A stretch of 64,000 bases of DNA from Prostheceraeus crozeri (lineage: Eukaryota > Platyhelminthes > Polycladida > Euryleptidae), in NCBI GenBank assembly GCA_907163375.1, contig CAJQUW010009193.1, forward strand, positions 167,732-231,731, given 5' to 3'. Shown one piece after another: positions 41,839-53,940 of the stretch. The notes beneath the pieces were generated by a model, which made no database searches, had not been told where the DNA came from, and was given only the letters and a program-made list of their open reading frames with translations. Position numbers and translations under genes: made by a program. Every line of letters begins with the position of its first letter. Positions within the stretch are counted from its first letter, which is position 1.

Positions 41839-44800
41839 TCCTCAAGGTAAAGTGTTTCACCATTGTTGAAAAATTACGCAGCATTCATTCGGTGATGACT
41901 GAATCAACTTCCGCTAATCACTTCATGTAACAGAACACCAGAAAATTAATTTTTTCCTGTTTCATTTCTTCCAAAGTCCCCATGTCTCTTTAAAGTTAAA
42001 CCACAAATGAGCGTATCTTCATTTAGAAAGACATCATTTCGCGTGCGTTTGACCATCAACACACTACTTTCAATGTGTTTATGATCGATTGATTTCGAAG
42101 AATTCATCGAAGGATTTCTTTATTTATTAAGAAATTTTATAAGAGGTCCAGTCCGAAGATTTGCAAGTGACACAGGCATTCTGCTCCCTGATTACATGAT
42201 TATCTTAAGAAACATGCAGTGTGACAAGGTTCGCTATTCATTCATTTTATTGAATTGATCCTTTTATCAATTCGAGGCAGCAATTCAAGCAAACTTAACC
42301 CTCGTTTTTCGCCACCCCTGGCGATTTTTTAATATCTTTTAAACCAACCAAGTATTGGTCACAAGATTTCTAATAGCTTACTTTCTACGTATTATGCAAC
42401 TTTAGACAGAGGGATAATAAGTTTGGCACAAGCAACTTTTGGCGTGAAAGCTATTTCAAAATTTGAATGTTTGATTCAAATTTGTTTTGTCTGATTTCGG
42501 GATATATATTCATTTCTAATGTACATAGCTGCATCAATTCTTGATGCAACAAGTTCAGATTACATAAAGGATTCTTCCTCTTAATATAGAGATATTCACA
42601 AATGCAGAATGCTTGAATCTGAATTATCCGCCTATTATGTAGCGACAGTATGCATGCTTGAAATCTAAAATTTAAATTCAAAATATGATTTTTTGATATT
42701 TTTGTACTTTTTAGTTCAGCATCTGATTTGCAACTATTGAAGATTTTCAGAATCATATTGCTTTTAGCCTCAGTGTCTCGATGAAAGTCACCGACTTGGG
42801 CTGTTTCTTCTGCAGAACCTAAGCACTTAAATGTGCGATCTTAGTGATATTTGAGTTGGACTAGAAGTTTGAATTATTTGACCTTTGACTTCATCTAAAT
42901 ACTATGATGTGATCTCATGACAATTAATAATCATCATTTGATTAACCATCTTGAGCTGATCTTTCGATTAGTATATAGATTATTAGTTTTTGTTGCCGTC
43001 TTCCATTTCAAATAATGGAAATTTGTTAAAAGTGGGCGGTCTTTGACCTTCACCACAGCCCAGCGATGACCATAGAAATAAAACTGATGCTGTTCTTCTG
43101 AATCCCTTTTCAATGCCCTTTCGATTGACGTGTGGTTTAGCAAAATTGGTGCAATAGTTTGGGAGATCAGCAGGAGGGAGGGGGAGCAAAATTCGTCTTC
43201 CCTCTCCCCATTGGGCCGCGTTCGGAAAGACACCGCAGTCGAGTGAGAGTTAATAGAGTCATCAAATCATTCTTCTTCGCTTTAGTCCGAAAGTTGTGGA
43301 CAAAAAAGACGCAGCTAAGGACAGGCTATAAGAATCGGCGTATAAGAAGATCTGAAAATCCTTGCCACGTTAGTGTTAGGACCAGCTTTGGACAAATGAA
43401 CCAGTGAAGAATATCCTATACATAAACACAGATACATTGAAATAAGGGAGGCCATTCCTGGATGTATTTATAATTAAAATATTGCTACTGGCTTTCTCAG
43501 GAATACAGAGAATACAGTATTCCTGAGAAAGCCAGTGGCAATATTTTAATTATAAACACAGAAACTGGAAATAATTTGTGCACATTCAACATCTTATCTT
43601 TTGACGCAACATGTGTGTGTAAAACCAATGAAGCGAAATCATATGCGAAATTGTGCAAAATCAATAGAGCATGGTGACTGTAATTCGTTGATGAGTTTGC
43701 ATTGATGACAATGATGTTGCCACAGAATTAGATTCATCTGCGCGCACTTTGGTTTCCTAGAATAGAAATACTACATGTAAATATCGTAATGGCACATCAC
43801 AGAATTAGACAACTTGCTCCTTCTCGAATGGATAATTCGTGCATCGCTTGCTGTTGGAAATGGCAAACAATAAGCTGTCAGCAGAGGACACCAGAGCCAG
43901 TGAGAGATGCGTGCGGGCTTTGATATCACTCCGCACACACCAAACACACATCGCTGTGTGACTGACATTCGATTCAGTGTATGTACTATACAGTGAGAAA
44001 TGCCGAGGAGAGGATGTAAAACCATTAGGTGAACTAATTTTTGTACGCCTGCTACTTTCTTTAATAATGATCGGAAGGGCCAACATTATGTAGAAAACTT
44101 GTGCGCAGTGATCTGAATTCTTCGAATCTGAAGGAATTTTGGCAATCGAAGCACTTTGCTTGAACTCACATTAATCCGCAAGCGACGCACGACTTTTTTT
44201 CCTATCTCTATAAGGTATTAGGAATTCCTTTTTGTTCCTTTTGGTTCCTTTTTGGTTCCTCGATGTGCCGTTGATTTCGTATTAATCACACTTCTAGCAA
44301 ACCGAAGCAAATAAACAAAATATTTAATTCTGTGAATGATGCACGCTGATTTTTGTAAAAATGGGTAATTCATAAATCGAAACTATTCGATATTTTCATG
44401 TCAAGTGAACAAGCTTTAACTCCATGAGAGATTATGTTGCAATGTACTTTCACGGCATCAAATTCCTTCAAACATTGCGAAGGAGGACAAGTCTTATTTC
44501 TTTCAATTGAGGGAAAGAAAAGTTGTCATGAACTTGAGGTTTCCGGAGATCATTCATCAGACATTCTTCTTTTCAATGGAATAAAGATTTTGAAAAAGTT
44601 GACCGTTGATAACAAACTTGTAGGAAATACAATACATGAATAATCATTGATCCAATTTCAGTTTGCTTGAAACTTTTTAGGAAACTCTTTCAAAGAGGAT
44701 GTCGGAAGTACGGTCGTGTTCAAGTGAAATGTTTATACTAAGATAAACATTGTAATCAATTGGATGAAGTAAGGTGACTTTCTTGCCTTAGTTCGTCCTG

Positions 44801-46119
44801 TACGAAGAAAGTGCATAGTTTCAAGCTTCTCGTCACCTTTCGTATCAAGTGATTCACAAACAGAATGCATGATTGATAAATTGATTTGAATTTTCTGCTA
44901 GCTACTCAAATACTTAATTGTTAATAGAAGGTGATTAGGATTTGAATATCGGCATAATGTATTTTGAATTTTCCCAGTGGAACCTCTGTTGTTATGATGT
45001 AGGATGTGTACAATGAATGTGCAAATAATGCAAAATTTCCACGTAAAAGACGCATGAAAGTGATTCTAATTCTCGATCCTACTGTAAGACTGAATATGCG
45101 TGTAGGAAAAATATAGCGACTGTAGTCTAATTGCAAATATACAAGCGAGGTCATGTATTTCGGGGATATCGTTTCTGTTCCCCGATGCAATTGTAATCAA
45201 CATTAGATTATCCAACCGTAAGAAGAGATGTTAGGAAAGCGGATACAGCAATACCGGTGTTATGAGACACATTTTCCTTAGGTCTTAGTTCCCGGTCGGA
45301 AAAGGCAGCAAGCGTTTCATTTTCATAAGAAATTAAAACCAGATTCTAATTTCCTGCTAGGATACCGACAGTCGTAATACATGCACGGGACTCAGTTTCC
45401 GCAGGTGTGATTGTCTTATTGATGAATGATTTGCTTAATGATCGACACTGATTGTCGTCTACAAAGAGATACCGGTATGATCTAGGTTTTCTAATCAAGA
45501 CAGTGGTATAACTGAATTATTGTGATATTACAGAATTGGATTGTTTAAGCGTATCTCTTTGCTAGAAGTCACACTGATTCAAAACGATGGCACATGTAGG
45601 AACTTACAAAGTGGGCAAAAGGAATTATTTAATAAGCTTACCTTGCAGACATAGGAAAAATTGTTGTGCGCCGCTTGCGGATTGCTGTGAATTCTTTGAA
45701 AAAGCTCCGATGGCTACGATTCCTTCAGATTCGAAGAATTCAGATCATTGCGCAAAATTTTCTCGATAGTGTTGTTCCTTCCGGTCATCATTAAGAAAGT
45801 TAGCAGGAGCACGAAAAAACGTTCACAAACTTCTCTGTAGACCTTGACATCGACTGTCTCTTTGCTGTTTGATCCGGTTGATAACAGTCACTGAAACGAC
45901 GTACAATTTGGCGTATTTAATGTTGAACTGCCTGCTCATTGTTCGATTGCTAAGGTATTATGTCAGCAGATTGTACCATTTCATTGACGTTACATGTTTC
46001 AATGATTCCTTTCTAATCAAACAAAAGAAGAGAAGACCTGTCTAATTCTGTGTATGACATTGCTTGACTGCGTACTTTTACATCGAAATGGCAGATGTCC
46101 CTGATCGATGATATTCTAA
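41839..46119. other. No gene seen; one hairpin
   Basis: A 4.3 kb stretch of unique-looking sequence with no domain signal. The only structure noted is the 40-bp-arm palindrome at 43,467-43,556. Confidence 0.5.
43467..43556. repeat. Near-perfect palindrome, 40-bp arms
   Basis: Arms 43,467-43,506 and 43,517-43,556 are reverse complements with one mismatch around a 10-base loop (AGAGAATACA). There are no flanking transposon-like ends. Its high identity suggests recent origin. Confidence 0.9.
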
Positions 46120-46386
46120 TCCGTCATAAAGAAAACCAACCCCTCTAAAATAAAGGAAATCAAGAAGGGAAAAAGAAGATTCAGATCATGGGCAGAGAAT
46201 TTTACATTTGAAGATGACCAGCTGTTCTACACTGCAAATCCGAAGGAAGTAGATAGATTGAAGCAGCGTTACACCAGCAGAAGAATCCCCATATTGTCAG
46301 AAGATGAAAAGAGAAGAACATTGAACAAGCTTCACGCCAACATGGCAGGAGGAGGTCCTCTTGGTCGAGAAAAGACCCTGCATAAG
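46120..46386 (+). CDS. Possible exon with integrase-type zinc-binding (H2C2-like) domain
   Basis: An open stretch on the plus strand reads RRFRSWAENFTFEDDQLFY, then RIPILSEDEKRRTLNKLH and GGGPLGREKTLHK, and ends exactly at AAG followed by GTGAGT (46,387-46,392), a consensus splice donor. The words match the N-terminal zinc-binding region of retroelement integrases and of domesticated integrase genes (KRBA2- or GIN-like), where the pattern is L-H...G-G-H-x-G-x-x-K-T. Here the second His is Pro. The next exon should start with an F-Y-W-P region; none was found downstream, where a piggyBac-like element begins 316 bp later. It could be a host exon or a retrotransposon fragment. Confidence 0.45.
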
Positions 46387-47363
46387 GTGAGTGCAATTTG
46401 AGTGTGTTTTTGTGAGTGAGTACTACGTGATCTTCAGACACCTATGAAGTGGTGGAAGTGAGAGGTCGAAATACCTTAAAGCTGAAAAATTTGACATCTA
46501 CATGCTGCAGTGTCTTCCTGCAAAAAGCAGCTAATAGCGTTCGTTTAAAAGAAATATGCATGTAATAATGGCTGAAACACCTTTTTCTTGTAATGAATTA
46601 TTTCAAACGTACAGTGTGAAATGAAATATGTCTTGCCACTTGTGTAAAATGTATCATTGAAACTCATCTGTTTGGAAACTTTGCACAATTCGGCGTGTTT
46701 AACCCTCAGAGACCTGAGGGTTTGACCTTTTTCACACACTCCAGTGGATCCCTTTTACAAATTCTAAGTTACCTGCTTAAATCGATATCAAATCATTAGG
46801 AAAGTTGATTTTAAGTGAAACAATGATGTTTTCGTGTAGCAAGTCGATCTAATTTCCTTTGAGTGTCTTCCAGCCTTCTCCGTAAACACATGCGAAAATG
46901 TGACTTTCGTAATTCACCGACATCTACCACAGCATCAGTTGCACTGAGAGTCGGTTTTACGATGTTTGCTGTCGCCATATAGCTTCAGATAGTTAATTTT
47001 AATGAAAATGAATTATTAGATGCAGCAAAACCCTTGCATTTGGCCATTTTTTTTCAAATTTATCCATACCAATCGGAAATAGGCTAAAACTGAGTCATAA
47101 TTGCTGCATTTTAAGAACCTCGAAACAGCTGCGGAGGTCTCAAACTCATCAATTACTGCAGTGAAAACTTTGCCAATAGTCTGTTTTTAGTGTTGAACTA
47201 TGAATATAATAATAGCTTTCATTATGAACATTGATTTATGCAGATTTGTTCATGTATGCCAACCAGTCATGCACGATGACATGCGAAAACAAAATATTCA
47301 CATTTTTCGATCTTCTAACGCAACGCACATGCACGAGCGTGATGTAAACATTGAATAAATATA

Positions 47364-49010
47364 CAGTCCGTTTCATAAAAAGTGGATCATCCTAAAATTT
47401 GACTAAATAAAACATGAGTATGATACAGAAAGCATTTTCCATGTTATTTCATGTCCCTAATATATTTAAATGTCCTTATATAATCTGATAAGCTATGATA
47501 CAGTAACGGTTCTTAAGAAGCTAATATTTTGTGGCCCTACCCTTATTGTCAATGACATTGCCAATTCGTCTAGGCATTGATTCGATGATATCGTTGATTT
47601 TTGACTGATCTAACTTTCTCCACTCTCTTTTTAACAGTGACGTAAGTTGTGATACGCCATCTGTAGGTAGCAGTGAACGACGAACGCTACGTTTTAGAAT
47701 ACTCCATACATTTTCTATGCGATTCAGATCAGGAGAACGAGCTGGCCAAGATAATGTCCTAAGCCCTAATTGAAACTTGCATAAGTTGACTCTACTACTC
47801 CTGTGACACGTAGCATTATCATCCATAAATAACCAAGTCGATGGATCACCAAGTTGATCTGTCATTTGGCCAATGTTCGTTCGTAAAACATTCACATAGC
47901 GTTCAGAATTCATGTTTCCTTGCTGTATGTGAAGTTCAGAGCGGCCATTGGTCCAAATGCCAGCCCAAATCAGTAGAGTCGCACCACCTTGTACCCGGGG
48001 ACGATGTAAATGTCTCGGAATTTCCTGATCAGATTTTATCCATAATCTCAATCGACCATCACTATCCTTCAGACGGACTGATGCCTCATCAGACCAGACA
48101 ACCCGATCCCATTGATTTCGCCAGTGACAATGACTCATTGCCCATCTGAGACGTTTTTTTGTATGCTGATCTGATAATTCGATCTGAGAGGGGACTTGCA
48201 GCTCTTGAAATTCGACTCAATAAGTCTTCTACGAATAGTGGACTTAGAAATAGACGAGTCTAGTGCAGCCATCTCAGTTAACGAGAGACTTGGATCAACT
48301 TTCTCAAAATTAGGCGGTCTCTACGTTTGGATGTTTTGCGCGGACGGCCAGAGCCTCTTTACGACAGAGTCGAAAATCATCATTATGCCATCAATGCACA
48401 TTTGTGTAATGGACATTTAGTCGCTTGCTTGTAGCTCGCAAAGAAAACTCTAGTTCTAGCAAGGCTGACACTTTGCCTTTTGTGAATGCGATCTCGTTAT
48501 TGTTCATTTGTGCTTTGTATTGTTTTCAATCGGTAAGAGATAGATTTCTAGCTGAAAGCAATCAGGAGTGCTGCCAACACCACTGCAACGAAGTCAGGAA
48601 GCTATGGAACATGAAGTCCAGTTAATCACATGTAGCAGTTACATTATTGTTGATGAATAATGGTGCTATACTGGCTCTGATTGACCGATTTTCTTTATTT
48701 TTGTTTTGCTTGATAGCTTTTGGCTTGTAGAACAACATATTACATAACAAAGGAAACAAATGTAATTTTATAAGAGTGAGGTATGATTTTGTGTAACATT
48801 GCTAAATGAAGATCAAATTATCTACTACTTTTTTATCTATAACAGGAAAACAACTCAATATTCATGCTTGAAATTTCCAACAACGATATTTGTAAGCACA
48901 ACTGACATACCTTCCAAATTTCAGAGAAATTCGTTAATGTTTGGCGGAGTTAGACAAAGTTGAAGTTAAGGCGATGTTTAAGGGTGATCCATTTTTTATG
49001 AAACAATCTG
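47364..49010 (-). mobile_element. Tc1-like transposon
   Basis: TA at 47,362-47,363 and 49,011-49,012. The left end CAGTCCGTTTCATAAAAAGT and the right end in reverse complement CAGATTGTTTCATAAAAAAT pair. Length about 1.65 kb, usual for Tc1. Contains one transposase gene on the minus strand. Confidence 0.85.
47521..48430 (-). pseudogene. Tc1-like transposase, DD34E triad intact, N-terminus frameshifted
   Basis: The open piece 47,521-48,138 (205 aa) has WSDEASV (first Asp), FMDDNATCHRS (second Asp) and PDLNRIENVW (Glu), with 34 residues between the second Asp and the Glu. Upstream, 48,139-48,430 encodes the DNA-binding half in two frames: traces of GSGRPRKTSKRRD (the GRPR-like AT-hook between the helix-turn-helix units) and STIRRRLIESNFKSC are readable, with stops between. 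The catalytic half looks undamaged, the DNA-binding half does not, so it cannot be a full working transposase. Confidence 0.85.
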
Positions 49011-49300
49011 TATTTCACTCATTATGCACCATCGTGGACATGCACAAGATCATTTTTTATTTGATGGTAAAAACTTTGTTATGGGAATTTCTACACCCTC
49101 TGAGGCCTGAGGGGGTACAGTGGACCCCCTTGCCCTATACTTCTGCTCATTCAATTGAAATGAAATAATTCATGCAGATTCATTTTCAAAAATGATGTTT
49201 ACATGGGCATGAGCGGTTGATATATCATCAGCACAAAAAGTGAAATAGAAAAATATGGCTCCGGGGTCCACTGGACACCCCTCAGGTCTCTGAGAGTTAA

Positions 49301-49852
49301 TATATGTATGCGGCAAAACTAGTCTGCAACTGATTGAAGAACTATTTATTGAAATTACAAGTGTATTCAATAAATATTATAATCAGTGGCGTCTTCTCCG
49401 TACCTGCGAGGCCTTCGGCGCATCCTCAAAAATAATTTTCCAACGATTATAAAAAATGAAAAGTGTCATCACTAATTTAAATTTGATAGCTTCTCGTGAC
49501 AGCTGTTTGATAGAACCTCATTGAACAGTTTTGCAGCACGTGCTCGAATCACAGCTGTTTTCTTCGAACAATTAGACCAAAGAATTAGACACACAAGCTG
49601 GTCGTGTGTTCAGACGGAACATTGATGTTCAGACAGAGCGAGAGTTGTGTGCGTGTGAGGCAGTAAGCGCACGCGCCCGCGCCAATATTGGCTTTTCCGA
49701 TTGACATTATGCTTTGCCTTCTCCAATTTTTGCAATGAAATTCTACGCAATTCTTGATCGAGGCGCGGTACCTAAATATAATAAGGGAAGCGCAACCCAA
49801 TTGTTCCTGGATTCGCTTTATGTCAGAGAGGACAGTGAGTCAACAGTAGCAG
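49301..49852. other. No gene seen
   Basis: About 550 bases of unique-looking sequence between the piggyBac-like element and the hAT-like fragment; no domain or repeat recognised. Confidence 0.4.
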
Positions 49853-50320
49853 ATGGCTGACGTTCAGAAAAGACAGCGATCAGATGATGAGCGCTCTCCA
49901 ATGAATGCAGAGTAATGCATCTGACTCGAACACCCAGATTCCGTAGAATTCCATAATTTGTTTATACGTAATTTATGTGACACTTTGTTTAGTACTGCAG
50001 ATGAGATCATAACCACACCTTTCGTCCGAAGGGAATACAATGAAAAGATGACAGTCATCAAACAAGGTAGGCCAATACCTGATATAAAAATTGAAAGAAC
50101 TCACAGAGAAAGAAATAAGAAATACACAAGACATTTTAATGCATCAAAATTTCAAACATGTGAGCGGCTGACAAGCCATGAGAAACGCAAGAGGCTGTTG
50201 GCATTGCCTCCTTTTTCCCCAAGAAAATGTGGTCTGGACAGAGAGGGGATATAGTGATCTTAGCTCCTGGAGTAAGGCGGTTAAGAGACATGAGCAATCA
50301 CTTCTCATGTGCACATTCAC
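49853..50320 (+). pseudogene. hAT-type (ZMYM1/TTF zinc-finger) transposase-like fragment
   Basis: A short MADVQKRQRSDDERSP start (49,853) ends in a stop. A second piece (about 49,925-50,254) has EFHNLFIRNLCDTLF and KKYTRHFNASKFQTCERLT. At about 50,190 the frame changes to CWHCLLFPQENVVW and GYSDLSSWSKAVKRHEQS. The order W/F...C-x-x-C-L-L-F...G-x-x-D-L...K-x-H-E-x-S is the zinc-finger region preceding the hAT catalytic domain in ZMYM1-like proteins. The catalytic part is absent. Probably a decayed transposon or a retrocopy fragment. Confidence 0.6.
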
Positions 50321-50587
50321 TGGGCCTTAAAAAATGTTCGTGAAATTGCTATTAAAAATTCAACTTTTATGAAAACTTGTGTTGTAACATAAAAAATGTC
50401 CGGTATAGAAATAGTATTCCGATGCCGAGTGAAGGCCTATGGTCTGGGCGCACGCGACGCCACTGATTATAACAGTATACCCAAATTTGGGTATCACATC
50501 ATGATAATAAGAACTATCAAGTTGATGCCCAAGTACCCATGCATTAAAAGTATCAAATTTGTCACCCATATAAGACCCATGTAGAGG

Positions 50588-50721
50588 CCTATACCACACC
50601 TTTTTCATTTCTATTTCAGATATTTCCAAATTAATTTCATATGTCTTCAGAGTCGAGCTTGTGATAGATATCTGAAATTCAATTGGAAATATCTGAAATA
50701 GAAATGTAAACGGTGTAGTAA
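50588..50721. repeat. Inverted-repeat (MITE-like) hairpin, about 50-bp arms
   Basis: The left arm with TTTCTATTTCAGATATTTCC (to about 50,640) and the right arm with GGAAATATCTGAAATAGAAA (from about 50,672) are imperfect complements, extending outwards to CACACC and GGTGTAG. Non-coding. Confidence 0.7.
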
Positions 50722-51286
50722 GTAATAATAGACAAGTTAATGGCTATCTTTATCCCTTTTACCATATTTTCATAATAAGTCTTCAAGCATAAATATTCAT
50801 AGCATTCATTAATAAGCAGTCATCCTTCATTACTATGCGAAAGGATTATCGACTAGTTAAAGTGATTGAAATAATCACCCTTGGTCTTCAGCGCTCGTCT
50901 TATATCTTGGTCGTCTGAGGGTTAAAATAATTCAATTACTCAACGTTTAGATCATTCGTTGTGCGTCGATATGGATCAATGTTTAGATACCAAAATCAAA
51001 AAACATGCTGAAACATAATCAAGGATTTTTTGCAAAACATAGTCATAGAGTAGATATATTAGGAAGAGTGGTAACTCCGCATTTATTAAATCCCCCATGT
51101 GTATACACTTTCGATTTTATTAAACGAACTCAAGGGAGAAGCAGTCGGAATTGTTTCCAAATGTTAGATGTGCAAATGTTTGCAGTTTTGAAGAAATTGC
51201 AACGGATTTGATTGAACATGATGGTATAATTCAGAAGGAAATGATATTATTTTACAGATCCTCCTTGTCATGACCGCCTTGGAGAG
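50722..51286. other. No gene seen
   Basis: Unique-looking sequence before the TAA/TTA microsatellite. The word GTCTGAGGGTTAA near 50,917-50,929 looks like a single piggyBac-type end without a partner. Confidence 0.4.
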
Positions 51287-51392
51287 ATAATAATAATTAT
51301 TATTATTATATATATTATTATTATTATATATATTATTATTATTATTATTATTAGTAATTTATTAATATTATTATAGTAATAATCCCCATTCA
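51287..51392. repeat. TAA/TTA microsatellite
   Basis: Runs of ATAATAATA, then TTATTATTA broken by TATATA. It lies directly at the 5' junction of the R4/Dong-like LINE. Confidence 0.9.
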
Positions 51393-53163
51393 TGGATCCT
51401 CGAAACCATGTCAATGTACAAAATAAACAATCAGTTACAGGAGTTAATTCGGCAATCAATGAAGTATTGGAAAACAATGCTGATTCATGAAAAGAAGCCG
51501 ATTGGAGAAATTCCCATTCAATCAGGAATCTTCCAAGGAGATGCATTATCACCCATAATATTCTGCGTGGCACTCAACCCATCGAGTCAAATCCTTCACA
51601 AGGCCAATATGGGTTACACAATGCGAACGGGTGAGAAATTGAACCATCTACTATATATGGATGATCTAAAGTTGTATGCCAAGACAGAAGACCAAGTAAA
51701 TTCCTTGATTCACACAACAAGAATATTCAGTAATGACATCGGCATGGAATTTGGCATATCGAAATGTGCAAGACTCATCATAAAGCGAGGAGAAGTAAAA
51801 GAGACAGAAGGACTTGTATTAGATCTCGGAACAATAGATGATGCGAAAGAAGAAGGATACAAGTACCTAGGGATTCTCCAACATCAAACTAACAAGGAAG
51901 AACTGGTGAAGAAGCAGGTGACGAAAGAATACTTCAGAAGAGTCAGGAAAATCATGAAGTCGAGGCTATATGGATACAATAAAATCCGAGCCATCATCAC
52001 ATATGCGACACCAGTAATACGATACTCCGGTGCAATAATAAAGTGGAACACAACTGACATACAGCAAATTGATGGTAGAACAAGGAAGATGATGACAATA
52101 CACAGGGCGCTTCACCCCAAAGCCGACGTCGATAGACTATACCTACCAAGGAGGATGGGAGGCTGCGGCTTGATTAAAATAGATGATGTCATCAACGAAG
52201 AGAAGCGCAGTCTTTCACACTATGTGTACAGCACGATCGCTGACCCCCTAATCGTTGCAACAAGGGAGTGTGGAGTCTGCGAGGAGTATCAAGAAGGCAT
52301 CAAATCATGGAAGGTCAAGGCAATTCAAGACAGGAAGAACAGATGGCAACAGAAAGCGCTACATGGTCAATATCCGAGGCAAATGAAGGATATCACGACA
52401 GAAAGAAATATATATGGCTGGATGACCCAAGTTACGCTAAAAGCAGAGACTGAAGCACTGATCATGGCCGCTCAGGATCAAGCACTAACAACAAAGGCAC
52501 ACAAGAAGTACATAATGAAGACAACAGCAAATGCAAAATGCAGAAGGTGCCACGAAAAAGATGAAACTGTAGCCCACATTGTGTCAGCATGCAGTCAGTT
52601 GGCTCCAACTGAGTATACAAGCAGACATAACAGCGTCGCAAGAATAGTGTACCAGAATATATGCCAACACTACAACATCAAAACAGAGAGAGATTACTGG
52701 AAACACAACCCACAGAAAGTTACTGAGAATACGAAAGTCAAGATACTCTGGGATTTCGGAATTCGGACGGATAAAAGAATAAACGCGAACCGGCCTGATA
52801 TCACAGTTGACAAAAATAAGTAAGAAGTGAAGCTAATAGATATCCTAATCCCTGAAGATAGAAACATTAAGAAGAAAGAGCAAGAGAAGATTCAAAAGTA
52901 CCAAGACCTCAAAATCGAAGTTCAAAGACTATGGAAAGCAAGAACAGAAGTTGTACCAGTTGACATCGGCGCGCTTGGAGCAACAACACAGAAGTTGAAA
53001 GACTACCTTCACAGACTACCCGGCAATCATGACATTCGCAAGCTACAGAAAGCAGCGCTTCTCGGAAGTGCACATATCCTCCGCACGCACCTAGGCCTCC
53101 CAGAGACTTGGTAAGTCTCCGAGACTAGGGCTGTAAAAAGTCACCGACCATCAGTGTCGAGAG
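51393..53163 (+). mobile_element. R4/Dong-like non-LTR retrotransposon, 5'-truncated
   Basis: Begins inside the reverse transcriptase, immediately after TAA/TTA repeats, and ends in a short 3' UTR followed by TAAAAAAATAATAATGATAA. The encoded protein has the restriction-like endonuclease layout of this group rather than an APE endonuclease. Dong elements are known to insert in TAA repeats, which fits both junctions. Confidence 0.7.
51408..53114 (+). pseudogene. R4/Dong-like reverse transcriptase and endonuclease, one nonsense codon
   Basis: From the palm onward: IQSGIFQGDALSPIIFCVAL, the catalytic LLYMDDLKLYAK, EFGISKCARL, YKYLGILQ, then a thumb-like region with IRAIITYATPVIRYS and HPKADVDRLYLPRRMGGCGL. 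After a basic linker comes the CCHC knuckle CRRCHEKDETVAHIVSAC, then ILWDFGIRTDK and RPDI, the restriction-like endonuclease core. A TAA at 52,821-52,823 interrupts this core; the same frame then continues with IDILIPEDRNI and KYQDLKIEVQRLW to 53,114. The fingers and everything upstream are lost by 5' truncation. Inactive. Confidence 0.85.
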
Positions 53164-53164
53164 T

Positions 53165-53940
53165 AAAAAAATAATAATGATAACTTTATTTGCACACATC
53201 TGCGGTGCGCGCAGTACCGAGGCATGAAACAGTTACAAACAATACAGAGTTCATGATACAAAAGAGACAATGAATGAATGAAGCATGATAACCAGCATGG
53301 AGAGAGGAAATTATGAACACGTAGAGCAGTACTTGATGAAAGAGTCGGAGAAGCGGACAGTACGGCATCTGGGTTTTTTTAGGGTGGAAGAATTCCTGTG
53401 AGTTGGGGACCTTTCGTCGAAAAATTGACGCAAAGGGTGGTTGACATAACACTGTGGAATAGGCAGGTCCCAGACCTTTGGTTGGTGCGTGCCAATGTAG
53501 TAGTAGTTATTGAGTCTGGTCCATGGGAAGTACCGAAAATTATTCTAGAGGCTCGTCTCTCTACTTTGACAAGGAACTTGTAACCTTTTTGGGACATATT
53601 GCAGCAGCACGGATGGCAGTAGGTGAGAAGGGATTGGATAGTTTGTCGGTAGACTCTCCATAAAATCTGAGCGTTACAACCTGCTCTCTTCAGGTTTCTG
53701 AGGACAAAAATGCGTTTAGAGGCCTTCTTGAAGATCTCCTTGCAGTGAATATCCTAGCGAAGATCCTTTGCGAAATGGACAAGTAATGTTTGCTAAATAT
53801 ACAATTCGATAGGTTGCTATTACTTTCATGCTCAACCTCAGGAGTATTTGCTTAAGCGTGTTCATATCATAAGCAACCTGCCACTGGCAGAGCAAAGTCA
53901 CATAATCAAAGACAATGACTTCAATTAACTTTGAAAGATG
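53165..53940 (-). pseudogene. LINE 3' fragment (C-terminus of reverse transcriptase ORF)
   Basis: On the minus strand, KRIFVLRNLKRAGCNAQILW (near 53,720-53,660), a stretch like IQSLLTYCHPCCC, then KVERRASRIIFG (53,379-53,597) match the C-terminal region of CR1/Jockey-type ORF2 proteins. There are frame changes and no palm domain. The 3' end, minus strand, is TGCAAATAAAGTTATCATTA followed by TTATT repeats, a usual LINE tail. That tail abuts the R4/Dong-like element. Confidence 0.7.

Larger units (their letters stand above)
46703..49296. mobile_element. piggyBac-like non-autonomous element containing a Tc1-like element
   Basis: TTAA at 46,699-46,702 and 49,297-49,300. The left end CCCTCAGAGACCTGAGGG and the right end in reverse complement CTCTCAGAGACCTGAGGGG match, followed on both sides by a CAGTGGAYCCC word. 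A further partial copy of the end motif lies inside at 49,090-49,127. No piggyBac transposase; the bulk of the interior is the Tc1-like insertion. Confidence 0.7.

Noticed and set aside
42296-50929. A large piggyBac-type element between TTAACCCTC at 42,296 and GAGGGTTAA near 50,929
   Set aside because: Only nine bases match and the next bases differ; a smaller, better supported element (46,703-49,296) lies inside.
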